Of a stretch of DNA of 64,000 nt, positions 34,579-44,468 are shown piece by piece. Each line of letters starts with the position of its first letter. Position 1 is the stretch's first letter. The notes beneath the pieces are model-generated. The model was not told the DNA's origin. It saw only the letters and a program-made list of their open reading frames with translations, and ran no database searches. This stretch comes from Pantoea allii (GTDB lineage Bacteria; Pseudomonadota; Gammaproteobacteria; Enterobacterales; Enterobacteriaceae): the NCBI RefSeq assembly GCF_002307475.1, contig NZ_NTMH01000036.1, forward strand, positions 247,780 to 311,779, in the 5' to 3' direction. Both the position numbers and the translations under genes were made by a program.

Positions 34579-34627
34579 GGTTTCATAACGGAACAATATG
34601 ATGATTTTTATGTTCCATAATGAAACA
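34579..34627. promoter_or_regulatory. Operator pair on the dhaK side, probable DhaR sites
   Basis: Two 17-bp sites of the form TGTTCC-N5-GAAACA: 34579-34595 (inverted, TGTTCCGTTATGAAACC) and 34611-34627 (TGTTCCATAATGAAACA). Their centres are 32 bp apart, three helical turns. They lie 147-195 bp upstream of dhaK. The binding protein is inferred to be DhaR from the neighbouring gene. Confidence 0.65.
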
Positions 34628-34829
34628 TCATGCGCGGCTATCGGGTAAAAATGAGAGGCAAAGCAGGTAATGATTCCCGTGGTGACAGGCAAATCCCACT
34701 GACTAAGCACGATTTTTTGGGCTGGCTATGACATTGGCGTTTTAACCGCGCTTATCGCGGTATCGTTTTGCCATTTTAACATTGCCGGGGACGATCCCGA
34801 TCGCAACATCACTTTTTACCGTGGTTTAT

Positions 34830-34878
34830 TGTTCCAGTATGAAACATGGAGGGCGGCAAGGTGTTCCATATAAGAACG
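34830..34878. promoter_or_regulatory. Operator pair on the gldA side, probable DhaR sites
   Basis: A second pair of the same motif: 34830-34846 (TGTTCCAGTATGAAACA) and a weaker site at 34862-34878 (TGTTCCATATAAGAACG), again 32 bp centre to centre. They lie 144-192 bp upstream of gldA, mirroring the dhaK pair. Confidence 0.6.
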
Positions 34879-35021
34879 TTGCCCGCAAAACTTTTTCACC
34901 CCACCGTCGATCGTAGAGTGAGTAGCGACGTCGGCCATCATCCGGCTTTCATGTCCAGTTAAGCCAGAGAGAGACGCCAGCGTACACCATGCGAACATGT
35001 TCTTACTTGAGGGTGAAAGGA

Positions 35022-36119
35022 ATGCCAAAAATTATCCAGTCTCCAGCCAAATATATTCAGGGACCCAATGCCGCCCTGTCCTTTGGTCAGTATGCAAAGG
35101 ATCTGGCCGATCGTTTTTTTGTGATTGCAGATGATTTTGTAATGAAACTGGCGGGCGATAAGGTCTTGAGCGGCCTTGCCGACCATGACGTCAGTTGCCA
35201 TGCAGAGCGCTTCGGCGGGGAATGTTGCCGAACTGAAATCGACCGCCTGATGGCGTTAGCAGAACAGAACGGCTGTCGTGGCGTGATCGGCTTAGGCGGT
35301 GGTAAAACGCTGGATACTGCCAAGGCGATTGCCTGGTATCTCAAACTGCCTGTGGTGGTGATTCCCACTATCGCGTCAACCGATGCGCCCACCAGCGCAC
35401 TGTCTGTGATTTATACCGAAACCGGTGAGTTTGCAGAGTATCTGATCTACCCCAAAAATCCCGATATGGTGGTGATGGATACTACGATCATTGCTAAAGC
35501 ACCGGTACGCTTACTGGTAGCAGGAATGGGCGATGCCCTGTCGACCTGGTTTGAAGCAAAAGCGTGTTATGACTCTGGCGCAACCAGCATGGCAGGCGGC
35601 AAATCCACCGCCGCCGCGTTAAGCCTGGCGCGACTGTGCTACGACACGCTACTGGCTGAGGGCGAAAAGGCACGCTTTGCGGCCCAGGCTGGTGTGGTGA
35701 CAGAGGCACTGGAACGTATTGTTGAAGCCAATACTTATCTCAGCGGTATTGGCTTTGAAAGCAGTGGCCTTGCCGCTGCGCATGCCATCCACAATGCGTT
35801 TACCGTGCTGGAGGAGTGCCATCATCTTTACCACGGTGAAAAGGTCGCTTTCGGTACGCTGTCACAGTTAATTCTGCAGAACAGCCCGACAGAAGAGATC
35901 GAAACCGTGCTGGCCTTCTGCCAGAAAGTAGGACTGCCTGTTACCCTGGGGCAGATGGGCGTGAAACAGGATATCGAGAAAAAAATTCGGGCGGTTGCCG
36001 ACGCGGCCTGTGTGGAAGGGGAAACCATCCACAACATGCCGTTCCCGGTTACACCAGACAGCGTTTATGCGGCGATTATCACTGCCGACCTGCTGGGACA
36101 GCAGTGGCTGTCGCGTTAA
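35022..36119 (+). CDS. gldA: Glycerol dehydrogenase (GldA/DhaD)
   Basis: NAD-dependent iron-containing-family dehydrogenase of 365 residues converting glycerol to dihydroxyacetone, the substrate of the divergent DhaKLM. The dinucleotide loop is [16 protein letters not shown]; the metal ligands are the Asp in GMGDALSTW, the His in AAHAIHNA and the His in [11 protein letters not shown]. The start at 35022 gives the conserved [15 protein letters not shown]; an upstream in-frame ATG at 34989 adds unconserved residues. Located between dhaK and dhaR, as dhaD is in the Klebsiella and Citrobacter dha regulons, so the locus probably channels glycerol through dihydroxyacetone to glycolysis. Confidence 0.95.
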   Translation: MPKIIQSPAKYIQGPNAALSFGQYAKDLADRFFVIADDFVMKLAGDKVLSGLADHDVSCHAERFGGECCRTEIDRLMALAEQNGCRGVIGLGGGKTLDTAKAIAWYLKLPVVVIPTIASTDAPTSALSVIYTETGEFAEYLIYPKNPDMVVMDTTIIAKAPVRLLVAGMGDALSTWFEAKACYDSGATSMAGGKSTAAALSLARLCYDTLLAEGEKARFAAQAGVVTEALERIVEANTYLSGIGFESSGLAAAHAIHNAFTVLEECHHLYHGEKVAFGTLSQLILQNSPTEEIETVLAFCQKVGLPVTLGQMGVKQDIEKKIRAVADAACVEGETIHNMPFPVTPDSVYAAIITADLLGQQWLSR

Positions 36120-36214
36120 TCTGTCACCGGTAAACCGCTGGCCCAATCAGTAAGGGCACCAACTTCCCCTTGGCCGCGTCTGCTAAGGGGATTTTCTATG
36201 GTCTTTTAGCGGAA

Positions 36215-38137
36215 ATGGATATGACAGCGTTAACTCCCGATAGCGATAAGGACGTTTCTGCGGTGATCACTCAGTCATGGCAGCGTTGCAGTAAATATAT
36301 GCAGCGGGATAACTGGCAAACGCCACATCAGGCGCAGGGATTAACCTACGAATCAATTTGTCGGCGCAAAACCGCCTTACTCACCCTTGGTCAGGCAACA
36401 CTTGAGGATGCGTGGGAGTACATGGAGAACCGGCCTTGTGCCCTGTTTATCCTGGATGAATCCGCCTGTATTTTGAACCGCTGTGGTGATGCACAGACGC
36501 TGATGCAGCTTGAGGCATTAGGTCTGCACGACGGCAGCTACTGTGCTGAAAGCATCATTGGTACCTGCGCCCTGTCGCTGGCGGCTTTAGAAGGCCAGCC
36601 AGTAAAAACCCACGGCGAACATCACTTTAAACGGGCGCTCCATGCCTGGTCTTTCTGCTCAACCCCGATATTTGATAATCATGGCCGTTTATTTGGCTCT
36701 ATCGCGCTGGCCTGTCTGCGTCAGGATCAGGCGTCTTCTGATCTTTCCCTCACGCTGTCTATCGCCCGGGAAGTGGGTAATTCGCTATTAACAGACAATT
36801 TATTAGCCGAATCCAACCGCCATCTGAACCAGCTTTATGGCCTGCTGGAGAGCATGGATGATGGTGTTATGGCATGGAATGAGCAAGGCGTTCTGCAATT
36901 TCTGAATGCACAGGCAGCCCGGCTGCTGCATCTGGATGCCTTAAGCAGTCAGGGGAGGAACATTGCTGACCTTATTACCCTGCCCGCCCTGTTGCGCCGG
37001 GCAATTAAGCAGGCGCAGGGATTAAAGCATGTGGAAGTCACCTTTGAGAGCCAGCATCAGTTTGTTGATGCGGTGATTACCCTGAAGCCTATTGTTGAAG
37101 TTCAGGGCAACAGCTTTATTTTACTGCTCCATCCTGTTGAGCAGGTTCGTCAACTGATGACTCGCCAACTGGGAAAGGTCAGCCACACCTTTGAACAGAT
37201 GCCAGAACAGGATGCGGACACGCGGCGTTTAATACATTTTGGTCGTCAGGCCGCCAAAGGCAGCTTTCCCGTACTGCTGAGTGGAGAAGAAGGCGTGGGC
37301 AAAGAGCTGCTGAGTCAGGCTATTCATAACGAAAGTGACCGGGCGAGCGGGCCCTATATTGCCGTTAACTGTCAGTTATATGCCGACAGCACGTTGGGGA
37401 AGGATTTTATCGGTAATGCGCCCAGCGAGGAGGAAAATGGTCGGCTGAGTCGTCTTGAGCTGGCACACGGTGGTACGTTGTTTCTGGATAAAATTGAGTA
37501 TCTGGCTCCTGCCTTGCAATCGATTCTTTTACAGGTGATCAAGCAAGGGGTTTTGACGCGTCTTGAGGCACAGCGGTTAATCCCCGTTGATGTGAAGATC
37601 ATTGCCACCACGTCGGTCGATTTAGCACAACGGGTGGAACAAAATCGTTTTAGCCGCCAGCTCTATTACGCTCTGCATTCGTTTGAAATCGTTATTCCTC
37701 CTTTACGGGCGCGGCGTAACAGCATTCCCACGTTAGTCACTCACCGCCTGCGCCGACTGGAAAAACAGTTTTCATCCCGGTTTAAACTTGATAACGACGC
37801 GATGGCAAGGTTAGTCAACTATGGCTGGCCGGGTAATGATTTTGAATTAAACAGCGTCATTGAGAATATCGCTATCAGTAGCGAGCACGGTCACATTCGG
37901 TTGAGTAACCTGCCTGAGTCTTTATTCGCTGAACAGCCTTATAGCGAAACGTCCTCTTCGTTATTACCGGATAATTTATCGTTTAGCGCGATTGAAAAAG
38001 AAGCCATTATTCATGCCGCCCGTGTTACCCACGGTCGGGTGCAGGAGATGTCGAATCTGTTGAATATTGGACGCACGACCCTGTGGCGAAAGATGAAACG
38101 CTATGCCATTGATGCGAGCCAGTTCAGGCAGAAATAG
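36215..38137 (+). CDS. dhaR: DhaR, activator of the dihydroxyacetone kinase operon
   Basis: Enhancer-binding-type regulator of 640 residues: GAF-like sensor (about 35-185), PAS-like domain (about 195-310), AAA domain (about 320-550) and a Fis-type helix-turn-helix at the C-terminus (VQEMSNLLNIGRTTLWRKMK). The AAA domain has a degenerate Walker A (SGEEGVGKEL) and lacks the GAFTGA loop that contacts sigma-54; the corresponding stretch reads DFIGNAPSEEENGRLSRLE. This matches E. coli DhaR, which works with sigma-70. The start is uncertain: ATGs at 36215 and 36221 are both possible, and the frame is open to 36170. A family A repeat follows 50 bp after the stop. Confidence 0.93.
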   Translation: MDMTALTPDSDKDVSAVITQSWQRCSKYMQRDNWQTPHQAQGLTYESICRRKTALLTLGQATLEDAWEYMENRPCALFILDESACILNRCGDAQTLMQLEALGLHDGSYCAESIIGTCALSLAALEGQPVKTHGEHHFKRALHAWSFCSTPIFDNHGRLFGSIALACLRQDQASSDLSLTLSIAREVGNSLLTDNLLAESNRHLNQLYGLLESMDDGVMAWNEQGVLQFLNAQAARLLHLDALSSQGRNIADLITLPALLRRAIKQAQGLKHVEVTFESQHQFVDAVITLKPIVEVQGNSFILLLHPVEQVRQLMTRQLGKVSHTFEQMPEQDADTRRLIHFGRQAAKGSFPVLLSGEEGVGKELLSQAIHNESDRASGPYIAVNCQLYADSTLGKDFIGNAPSEEENGRLSRLELAHGGTLFLDKIEYLAPALQSILLQVIKQGVLTRLEAQRLIPVDVKIIATTSVDLAQRVEQNRFSRQLYYALHSFEIVIPPLRARRNSIPTLVTHRLRRLEKQFSSRFKLDNDAMARLVNYGWPGNDFELNSVIENIAISSEHGHIRLSNLPESLFAEQPYSETSSSLLPDNLSFSAIEKEAIIHAARVTHGRVQEMSNLLNIGRTTLWRKMKRYAIDASQFRQK

Positions 38138-38187
38138 TGGGGGAATTAGCCTGAGTGGGGGGCTGTTCATGGCTTTGCCTGCCTGGG

Positions 38188-38308
38188 CGGCATCCAGTCA
38201 TGTAACTCTGAGAAGGTTTCGCTCGCCAGGCAGCGGGCAGTTTCAGTCCGCCCCGTGCGGGCGACCGACAAGGGGCCGCCAGTCGCCGCGGCCCCTTGAC
38301 CCCGGGCT
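38188..38308. repeat. Dispersed GC-rich repeat family A, copy 1
   Basis: About 120 bp: an AAGGTTTCGCTCGCCAGGC-type core, then AGTTTCAGTCCGCCCCGTGC, ending in a strong hairpin CAAGGGGCCGC / GCGGCCCCTTG. It starts 51 bp after the dhaR stop. A near-identical copy follows 139 bp later and a third lies at the right edge of the window. Confidence 0.9.
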
Positions 38309-38326
38309 GCCGGGTTGCCAGCCTGA

Positions 38327-38448
38327 GCGGCGTTCAGTCATAAAGCTCCGAGAAGGTTTCGCTCGCCGGGCGGCGGGCAGTTTCAGTCCGCCCCGTGCGG
38401 GCGACCGACAAGGGGCCGCCAGTCGCCGCGGCCCCTTGACCCCGGGCT
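38327..38448. repeat. Dispersed GC-rich repeat family A, copy 2
   Basis: Second, tandem copy. It differs from copy 1 mainly in its first 20 bases (GTTCAGTCATAAAGCTCCGA in place of ATCCAGTCATGTAACTCTGA); the remainder, including the CAAGGGGCCGC hairpin, is almost identical. Confidence 0.9.
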
Positions 38449-38650
38449 CCCGTCCTGCCCACCCGCCGCTGCGCGGTCCCTTCGCGGCTTCAGGATTTCT
38501 GCCGGACCGTCAGGACGCGCCGTCCCTGGCGCGGCCTGACTTTCGCCGACGTCCTGTCGGCTCATCCGGAAATCCTGCATCCGCTCAGCGGGACGGGAAG
38601 GCCGGCCCACTCCCCCGCTTTGATACCTGTGCCAAAACTACTTTCCGCGT

Positions 38651-38691
38651 CGCTTCAGATGTCAGAAAACATCGCTTCAGATGCCAGAAAA
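38651..38691. repeat. Short direct repeat, 22-bp period
   Basis: CGCTTCAGATGTCAGAAAA at 38651 and CGCTTCAGATGCCAGAAAA at 38673, differing at one base. It lies in the AT-richer gap between repeat families A and B. Significance unknown. Confidence 0.6.
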
Positions 38692-38806
38692 GCTTCACAT
38701 CTTATTGCTGTTCATTTTTTCATTTTCGTCAGGCTTCCCTGTCTTCAGTTCTGATTACGCATGTTAATAACAGGCGAAGCAGTATTTCGGAAAAATATAA
38801 GCCCTA

Positions 38807-39073
38807 ACAGGCGAGGGTTTGCTGGAGGCATCCGGCGCGCAGAGGAAAGAACGGAGGCCAGGACGGCGCGGCAGGGACGCCGCGACGAGGACGGCTGCGC
38901 CACGGAGGGCGCATCCGGACGGTCCGTCAGGCCGCAGTGAGTGACGAAGGGACAGCGACGGCTGCCGGACGCCGGGATTGTTAAGGGGCTGGCGCGAGCC
39001 CCTTAACCCGACCGCCTGCCCGGACAGGCTGAAACTCCCCGACGCCTGGCGGGCGGAACATACTCAGTGCAAA
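38807..39073. repeat. Long GC-rich repeat family B, copy 1
   Basis: About 267 bp, starting ACAGGCGAGGGTTT and ending CATACTCAGTGCAAA, repeated 435 bp downstream with only scattered differences. It contains the perfect hairpin TTAAGGGGCT-GGCGCG-AGCCCCTTAA at 38981-39006. Open frames across it are antiparallel artefacts of high GC. Confidence 0.9.
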
Positions 39074-39225
39074 ACGGTGTCCCCACCGCCTCGCGGGCGG
39101 AACATGCTCAGAGCAAAGCCGCATCCCCACCGCCTGCCGGGCAGAATATGCTTAGTGCAAAACCACAAATCCCCCCGGCGGGCAAAACCCATTCAATACA
39201 AATCCTCAGGCAAAGCCGCACCAAA
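39053..39225. repeat. Degenerate 44-bp tandem units following repeat B1
   Basis: Four units begin at 39053, 39097, 39141 and 39182 (periods 44, 44, 41). Each starts GCGGAACATRCTCAGWGCAA-like and ends in CCCCACCGCC; the junctions (CCGCCTCGCGGGCGG) are self-complementary. The later units decay progressively. The first unit overlaps the end of repeat B1. Confidence 0.75.
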
Positions 39226-39241
39226 TAAAAAACAGGTTCCC

Positions 39242-39507
39242 ACAGGCGAGGGTTTTCCGGAGGCATCCGGCGCGCTGAGGAAAGAACGGAGGCCAGGACG
39301 GCGCGGCAGGGACGCCGCGACGAGGACGGCTGCGCCATGGAGGGCGCATCCGGACGGTCCGTCAGGCCGCAGTGAGTGACGAAGGGACAGCGACGGCTGC
39401 CGGACGCCGGGATTGTTAAGGGGCTGGCGCGAGCCCCTTAACCCGAACGCCTGCACGGGCAGGCTGAAATTCCCCGACGCCTGGCGGGCGGAACATACTC
39501 AGTGCAA
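39242..39507. repeat. Long GC-rich repeat family B, copy 2
   Basis: Near-identical second copy of repeat B, with its hairpin TTAAGGGGCT / AGCCCCTTAA at 39416-39441. It leads into a second run of tandem units. Confidence 0.9.
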
Positions 39508-39610
39508 ACCGTAGCGCTCGGCCCGTGCGGAATATGCTCGGAGCAAAACCCTATCCCCACCGCCTCGCGGGCCGAACCATTGCAAAACCGCTATCGACAC
39601 CGCCTGGCGG
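39488..39610. repeat. Tandem units overlapping the 3' end of fdnI
   Basis: Three further 39-44-bp units starting at 39488, 39527 and 39571. The third (GCCGAACCATTGCAAAACCG, then CACCGCCTGGCGG) contains the fdnI stop codon at 39591-39593 and its last six sense codons. Confidence 0.7.
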
Positions 39611-40250
39611 TCTCCACCGCCGCCTTCTCCGTCGCCTCCACCTCACGATACCAACGCGGATGGTGCTTCCGCGCCCAGCGACGACTGACTTTACCCTCAA
39701 TCATCCCGGTAATTGAGCCTTTAACCCAAAACGCCATATAGATATGAATCAAAATGGCATGGATCAGCACGATCGCGGCTGCGGCATGGATCAGCAGGCT
39801 CCAGCGGATAACCGTGATGGGGAAATACGCCGCAAAGTAAGGTCGCCAGATAATAATGCCCGTCACCACCAGCACCACGATCAAAGACATAATGGCCCAG
39901 AACATCATTTTCTGGCCTGCATTATATTTACCTACATCGGCCACTTTGTGCTCATTGCCCTTGAGCACTTCGACAATGCCTTTTATCCACGGCATATCCT
40001 GCCTGTCTGGGATGTTGTGACGAACAAAGCGCACAAACATCACCATCAACAACACGAAGATCAGTACACCAAAAAACGGATGTAAAATCCGTCCCATCTG
40101 CGGTGTGCCGAAGGTTGCAGTGAGCCACTGTAGTGTTGGAAAAAACAGCCCAAGGCCGGAAAGCGCAACCAGAAAAAAGCTGATCACCACGGTCCAGTGG
40201 CAGGCGCGGTCGATAAATCGGGTACGCAGGATCATGTTGCGCTTACTCAT
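39591..40250 (-). CDS. fdnI: FdnI, cytochrome b556 subunit of formate dehydrogenase-N
   Basis: Membrane anchor of 219 residues with four helices and two haems b, passing electrons from FdnH to menaquinone. It starts [20 protein letters not shown] and is closer to FdnI than FdoI ([21 protein letters not shown]). Haem-ligand histidines are in ACHWTVV, RILHPF and LLIHAAAA / LIHAILIH. The ATG overlaps the fdnH stop by 8 bp. Up to [15 protein letters not shown] it follows the family, then it ends [10 protein letters not shown], unlike E. coli FdnI; these last codons lie in a repeat unit that supplies the stop. Confidence 0.95.
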   Translation of the reverse strand: MSKRNMILRTRFIDRACHWTVVISFFLVALSGLGLFFPTLQWLTATFGTPQMGRILHPFFGVLIFVLLMVMFVRFVRHNIPDRQDMPWIKGIVEVLKGNEHKVADVGKYNAGQKMMFWAIMSLIVVLVVTGIIIWRPYFAAYFPITVIRWSLLIHAAAAIVLIHAILIHIYMAFWVKGSITGMIEGKVSRRWARKHHPRWYREVEATEKAAVETARRCR

Positions 40251-41127
40251 GATCGTTCTCCTCTTCATTATCCGTCTCGTTATTCGGCCCTATGCCCACA
40301 TAGTGATAAATAAGCGCGGCAAAGGTCGCAATAAATCCCGCAGCGGAAAGCGGTTTGAGCACGCCCTTCCATACATTAACTGGCGTAGCGATTTTTGGAT
40401 CGGCGGGAAGATGGTGGTAAAGCTCTGGCTTGTCCGCATGGTGCAGAACATACATCACGTGCGTCCCCCCGACGCCTGGTGGGTTATAGATACCCGCATG
40501 GGCATAGCCACGTTTTTTAAGCTGTGCCACGCGCGCGTCTGCCACGCTCAACATCTCTTTTTTGCTGCCAAACTGAATGGCACCTGTCGGGCAGGTTTTT
40601 ACACAAGCCGGTTCCTGACCCACACTCACCCTGTCCACACAGAGCGTGCACTTATAAACGCGATTATCATCGGGATTCAGCCGTGGCACATTGAACGGGC
40701 AACCGGCAATGCAGTAACCGCAACCGATACAATGCTCAGACTGAAAATCCACGATGCCGTTAGCGTACTGAATAATCGCGCCAGCAGAAGGGCAGGCTTT
40801 GAGACAGCCCGGTTCCGCGCAGTGCATACAGCCATCTTTGCGAATTAACCACGCCAGTTTGCCCTCCTGCACAGTTTCGCTGAAGCGCATTACCGTCCAG
40901 GATTTTGCACTTAAATCCATCGGATTATCGTAGACACCCGTGCAGTGACCGACTTCATCACGGATATCATTCCATTCTGAGCAAGCCACCTGACAGCCTT
41001 TGCAGCCAATGCAGGTGGAGACGTCGATAAGTTTTGCCACTTCGGCCTGAAAGTCCCGCGCCTGCGGGGGCGGCGTTACGCTGTTGGTCGCCGAGCGTTG
41101 AATAATATCCTGAGATTGCATAGACAT
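40243..41127 (-). CDS. fdnH: FdnH, iron-sulfur subunit of formate dehydrogenase-N
   Basis: Periplasm-facing electron-transfer subunit of 294 residues with four [4Fe-4S] clusters. Cysteine motifs are [35 protein letters not shown] and [22 protein letters not shown]-terminal membrane helix (about 253-276, [20 protein letters not shown]) anchors it to FdnI, and the tail is acidic. Middle gene of fdnGHI. Confidence 0.97.
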   Translation of the reverse strand: MSMQSQDIIQRSATNSVTPPPQARDFQAEVAKLIDVSTCIGCKGCQVACSEWNDIRDEVGHCTGVYDNPMDLSAKSWTVMRFSETVQEGKLAWLIRKDGCMHCAEPGCLKACPSAGAIIQYANGIVDFQSEHCIGCGYCIAGCPFNVPRLNPDDNRVYKCTLCVDRVSVGQEPACVKTCPTGAIQFGSKKEMLSVADARVAQLKKRGYAHAGIYNPPGVGGTHVMYVLHHADKPELYHHLPADPKIATPVNVWKGVLKPLSAAGFIATFAALIYHYVGIGPNNETDNEEENDHE

Positions 41128-41138
41128 GGGTTCCCTCC

Positions 41139-44100
41139 TTACGCCCGCTCAATGTTGACCAGAAACGCTTTGTATTCTGGCGTATGTGAGTTGGCATCAC
41201 CCACCGATGGCGTCAACGTATTGGACAGAAAGCCTTTGCGCGTTGCACCTTCAAATCCCCAGTGGCAGGGAATCCCGATGGTATCTACACGTTTTCCGTC
41301 GATCGTTAACGTCTGCAAACGCTTTGTCACCACGGCTTTCGCCTTGATATAGCCGCGTTTAGACATCACCTTAACCATGTCCCCTGCGGCAATACCTTTC
41401 TCATTGGCCAGCGATTCGCCAATCTCAATAAACTGCTCAGGCTGCACGATGCCGTTAAGCCGGGCGTGCTTTGTCCAGTGGCGGAACAGCTCGGTAATGG
41501 AATAGGTGGTGGCGACATAGGGAAACGCATCGGCTTTGCCCATATTGGCGATATCGTCACTGAAAATACGCGCTACCGGGCTGGAGATGACCGCTGGATG
41601 CAGTGGGTTCGTTCCAATGGGTGATTCAACCGGCTCATAATGCTCCGGAAAAGGGCCATCATTCATTTTGTCGATCGAGAACAGGCGTGCAACGCCCTCC
41701 GGGTTCATGATAAATGGCCCGACATGGCTGTCTGGCGCAGACGCATTATAATCCGCAACGTCCATCCCTGCCCATTTTTGACCATCCCAGTGCAGCAGTG
41801 CGCGTTTTGCATCCCAGGGCTTACCGGACGGATCGGCAGAGGCCCGGTTATACAGAATCCGGCGGTTGGCTGGCCACGACCATGCCCATCCTGGCGTACA
41901 GCCCAGCCCATAAGGATCGCTGTTATCGCGATTCGCCATCTGGTTACCCTGCTCCGTCCAGCTGCCGCAGTAGATCCAGCAGTAACTGCTGGTAGATCCA
42001 TCATCACGAAGCTGGGCAAAGCTGCTGAGCTGCTCCCCTTTTTTCGCGATTAAGCGACCCTCTGCGTCATACAGATCCTGAAGCGCGATACCATTTGCCT
42101 CACGGGCAAGCTCTTCGGGATGCGGATCGTAGGGATCGTTATAATTCCAGTTGAGATTGAGTAAAGGCTGCGGATTAGCCCCGCCCTCTTGCTGGTAAAG
42201 CTCTCGCAATCGCATAAAGAGCCGTCCCAGAATTTTACCATCATGTAATGCCTCGCCCGGTGGCTCTGCCGCCGCCCAGTGCCACTGTAGCCACCGGCCG
42301 GAATTCACAATCGATCCGTTCTCTTCGGCAAAGCAGGATGATGGCAAACGGAAGACTTCGGTCTGGATCGTCTCTGGCTTAACATCATTCATTTCGCCGT
42401 GGTTTTGCCAGAAGTTGGAAGACTCTGTTACCAGCGGATCGATGACCACCATATATTTGAGCTTTGAAAGCGCGCGAGACGATTTGTTTTTATCGGGGAA
42501 GGCAGCAAGCGGATTGAAACCCTGAACAATATAGCCGTTGATTTTGCCCTCCAGCATCAATTCGGCCTGTGTCATCACATCATAAAGACGATCCCATTTC
42601 GGCAACCAGTCATAGCCCCAGTTATTTTCCGCAGTGGCATGTTCCCCCCAGAAGCTTTTCATCATGCTGACGAAAAACGTCGGCGTGTTCTGCCAGTAGT
42701 TCACCTCATTAACCCCCAGTGCAGGCGGTGTAATCTGTGAAATATAGGTCTGATAATCTGGCTGATGCTCTGAAGGCAGAGGCATGTAGCCCGGCAGATT
42801 GGTCGACAGCAATCCCAGATCGGTATAGCCCTGAATATTCGAGTGACCGCGCAGCGCATTAATACCGCCGCCCGCCATACCGATATTGCCGAGCAGCAGC
42901 TGCAACATGGCCGCCGCCCGGATAATTTGCGCACCGGAAGAGTGATGAGTCCATCCCAGCGCATACAATATCGTTGCTGTGCGATTCGGCACGCTGGTGC
43001 TGGCGAGCATTTCACAGATACGGGTGAAGTCAGCGACAGAGGTCCCACATAATCGATTCACCATCTCTGGCGTATAGCGTTCGACGTGCTTTTTAAGCAG
43101 ATTCCACACACAGCGCGGATGACGCAGTGTGGTATCCCTTCGCGCATTTCCCTGTTCATCGAGCTGATAGAACCAGCTGGATTTATCATACTGCTTCTTA
43201 TCCGCGTCAAAACCGCTGAACAAGCCGTTATCAAAGGCGTAATCATCGCGAATCAGCAGGCTGGCATTGGTGTAATGCCGGACATATTCATGCTGAATAC
43301 GGTCATGTTCAATCAGGTAGCGGATGACGCCAAGCAGGAACACGTTGTCCGAACCGGCGCGAATCGGCGCATAGACATCGGCAACGGCGGCGGTTCGGTT
43401 AAAACGCGGGTCCACCACAATCACCGTGGCGTCATTTTTAGTCTGCGCCTCAATAACCCATTTAAACCCTACCGGATGCGCTTCAGCCGCATTGCCCCCC
43501 ATAACCAGCACAACGTTGGCATTTTTGATATCGACCCAGTTATTGGTCATGGCGCCGCGGCCGAACGTTGGAGACAGCGCAGACACCGTGGGCCCATGAC
43601 ACAAACGTGCCTGGCAGTCTATCGCGGTCATGCCTAAACTGCGGGCAAACTTACCATCGAGCATGCCCGTCTCGTTACTGGCCGCCGAGGAGCACAACAT
43701 GCCCGTAGTGGTCCAGCGGTTAACCGTGACGCCTTGGGCATTTTTCTCGATAAAATTCGCATCGCGATCGTCTTTCATCAGACGGGCAATGCGGTTGATG
43801 GCCTCATCCCAACTGATGCGCTGCCAGGTGTTTGATCCCGGCGCACGATACTCGGGGTACTGCAAACGGGTTTCACTGTGAATATAATCCAGTACACCGG
43901 CTCCTTTCGGGCAGAGCGAGCCACGACTGACCGGATGGTCCGGATCGCCCTCTACGTGGTAGATACGTTCTCTCACGTTTTTAGCGGTGTCGCCCAGGCT
44001 GTAAATCAACATGCCGCAGCCGACAGAGCAGTAGGTACAGTTATTGCGTGTCTCTTTCGCTTTTATCAGTTTGTATTGACGGGTTGCTGCCTGCAAAGAG

Positions 44101-44189
44101 AAAGAGGATAAAAATCCGAGAGATGCAACAGTGGTTCCGGCCAGGCCACCTGCGCAGATGCGGAAGAATTTTCTTCGGCTGAGTTCCAT
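41139..44189 (-). CDS. fdnG: FdnG, catalytic molybdopterin subunit of formate dehydrogenase-N (Cys form)
   Basis: Periplasmic Mo-bis-MGD enzyme of 1016 residues that oxidises formate to CO2 and feeds electrons via FdnH/FdnI to menaquinone, usually paired with nitrate reductase. Tat signal [19 protein letters not shown]-terminal [4Fe-4S] motif [11 protein letters not shown]. coli FdnG has selenocysteine encoded by TGA at position 196; here the same context, [10 protein letters not shown], has a TGT cysteine at 197, so the gene reads through with no recoding. The start has GGAGG four bases upstream; the frame extends nine codons further but without need. First gene of fdnGHI. Confidence 0.96.
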   Translation of the reverse strand: MELSRRKFFRICAGGLAGTTVASLGFLSSFSLQAATRQYKLIKAKETRNNCTYCSVGCGMLIYSLGDTAKNVRERIYHVEGDPDHPVSRGSLCPKGAGVLDYIHSETRLQYPEYRAPGSNTWQRISWDEAINRIARLMKDDRDANFIEKNAQGVTVNRWTTTGMLCSSAASNETGMLDGKFARSLGMTAIDCQARLCHGPTVSALSPTFGRGAMTNNWVDIKNANVVLVMGGNAAEAHPVGFKWVIEAQTKNDATVIVVDPRFNRTAAVADVYAPIRAGSDNVFLLGVIRYLIEHDRIQHEYVRHYTNASLLIRDDYAFDNGLFSGFDADKKQYDKSSWFYQLDEQGNARRDTTLRHPRCVWNLLKKHVERYTPEMVNRLCGTSVADFTRICEMLASTSVPNRTATILYALGWTHHSSGAQIIRAAAMLQLLLGNIGMAGGGINALRGHSNIQGYTDLGLLSTNLPGYMPLPSEHQPDYQTYISQITPPALGVNEVNYWQNTPTFFVSMMKSFWGEHATAENNWGYDWLPKWDRLYDVMTQAELMLEGKINGYIVQGFNPLAAFPDKNKSSRALSKLKYMVVIDPLVTESSNFWQNHGEMNDVKPETIQTEVFRLPSSCFAEENGSIVNSGRWLQWHWAAAEPPGEALHDGKILGRLFMRLRELYQQEGGANPQPLLNLNWNYNDPYDPHPEELAREANGIALQDLYDAEGRLIAKKGEQLSSFAQLRDDGSTSSYCWIYCGSWTEQGNQMANRDNSDPYGLGCTPGWAWSWPANRRILYNRASADPSGKPWDAKRALLHWDGQKWAGMDVADYNASAPDSHVGPFIMNPEGVARLFSIDKMNDGPFPEHYEPVESPIGTNPLHPAVISSPVARIFSDDIANMGKADAFPYVATTYSITELFRHWTKHARLNGIVQPEQFIEIGESLANEKGIAAGDMVKVMSKRGYIKAKAVVTKRLQTLTIDGKRVDTIGIPCHWGFEGATRKGFLSNTLTPSVGDANSHTPEYKAFLVNIERA

Positions 44190-44427
44190 GTAGCCTCCAG
44201 AGTAAAAGAACAACAACGAAAAGTTGCACAGACTATAAGGTTATTTAGCCCCTAAAACCATTGACTCTGTATGGTTATTGATGCAGCGCAATATTCTATT
44301 TGTTAAGCCCGATCGCAGTGTTGATTAAAACGGGTGCAGAAGCTGTTTTGCGCTATCTGCGGCACGCTCTCAGAGAGTGCTCACAGTGACGAGAAGCCTG
44401 AGAGCCGCACAATGCTGGGCACAACGC
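44190..44427. other. Upstream region of fdnG
   Basis: About 240 bp containing the fdn promoter. A half-matching FNR-like site (TTGATGCAGCGCAA, about 44277) is the only hint of anaerobic control; NarL heptamers are not convincing. No gene seen. Confidence 0.4.
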
Positions 44428-44435
44428 AAAAAAAA

Positions 44436-44453
44436 GCGAGGCCGAAGCCTCGC
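44436..44453 (-). terminator. Intrinsic terminator after the tailspike gene
   Basis: GCGAGGC-TTCG-GCCTCGC followed by eight T on the minus strand, 16 bp past the tailspike stop. A UUCG tetraloop and clean T-run make it a strong terminator closing the lysis/tailspike operon. Confidence 0.92.
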
Positions 44454-44468
44454 GTAGGGTTGCCGACG

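Larger units (their letters stand above)
34433..35021. promoter_or_regulatory. Divergent dhaK/gldA control region
   Basis: A 589-bp non-coding region between divergent dha genes, holding the two operator pairs described separately. Open frames within it lack ribosome sites. I see no sigma-54 type GG-N10-GC promoter close to either gene, in line with E. coli DhaR acting with the sigma-70 polymerase. Confidence 0.6.
38138..39590. other. Gene-free GC-rich repeat island
   Basis: About 1.45 kb between dhaR and fdnI made almost wholly of repeat families A and B and the tandem units, plus a palindrome-rich stretch (38449-38625) and an AT-richer gap (38626-38806). No supportable gene. High GC creates long shadow frames on both strands, which I do not call. 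Confidence 0.75.

Noticed and set aside
34433..35021. Sigma-54 promoters for dhaK or gldA
   Set aside because: No TGGCAC-N5-TTGC match at a suitable place, and DhaR lacks the GAFTGA loop.
39041..39225. The 44-bp units considered as a CRISPR array
   Set aside because: Units are contiguous and decay along their whole length; there are no unique spacers between constant repeats and no cas genes.
38103..39456. Long open frames across the repeat island (for example 38103-38807 and 38978-39379)
   Set aside because: They run through near-identical repeats on both strands and are low-stop artefacts of high GC.
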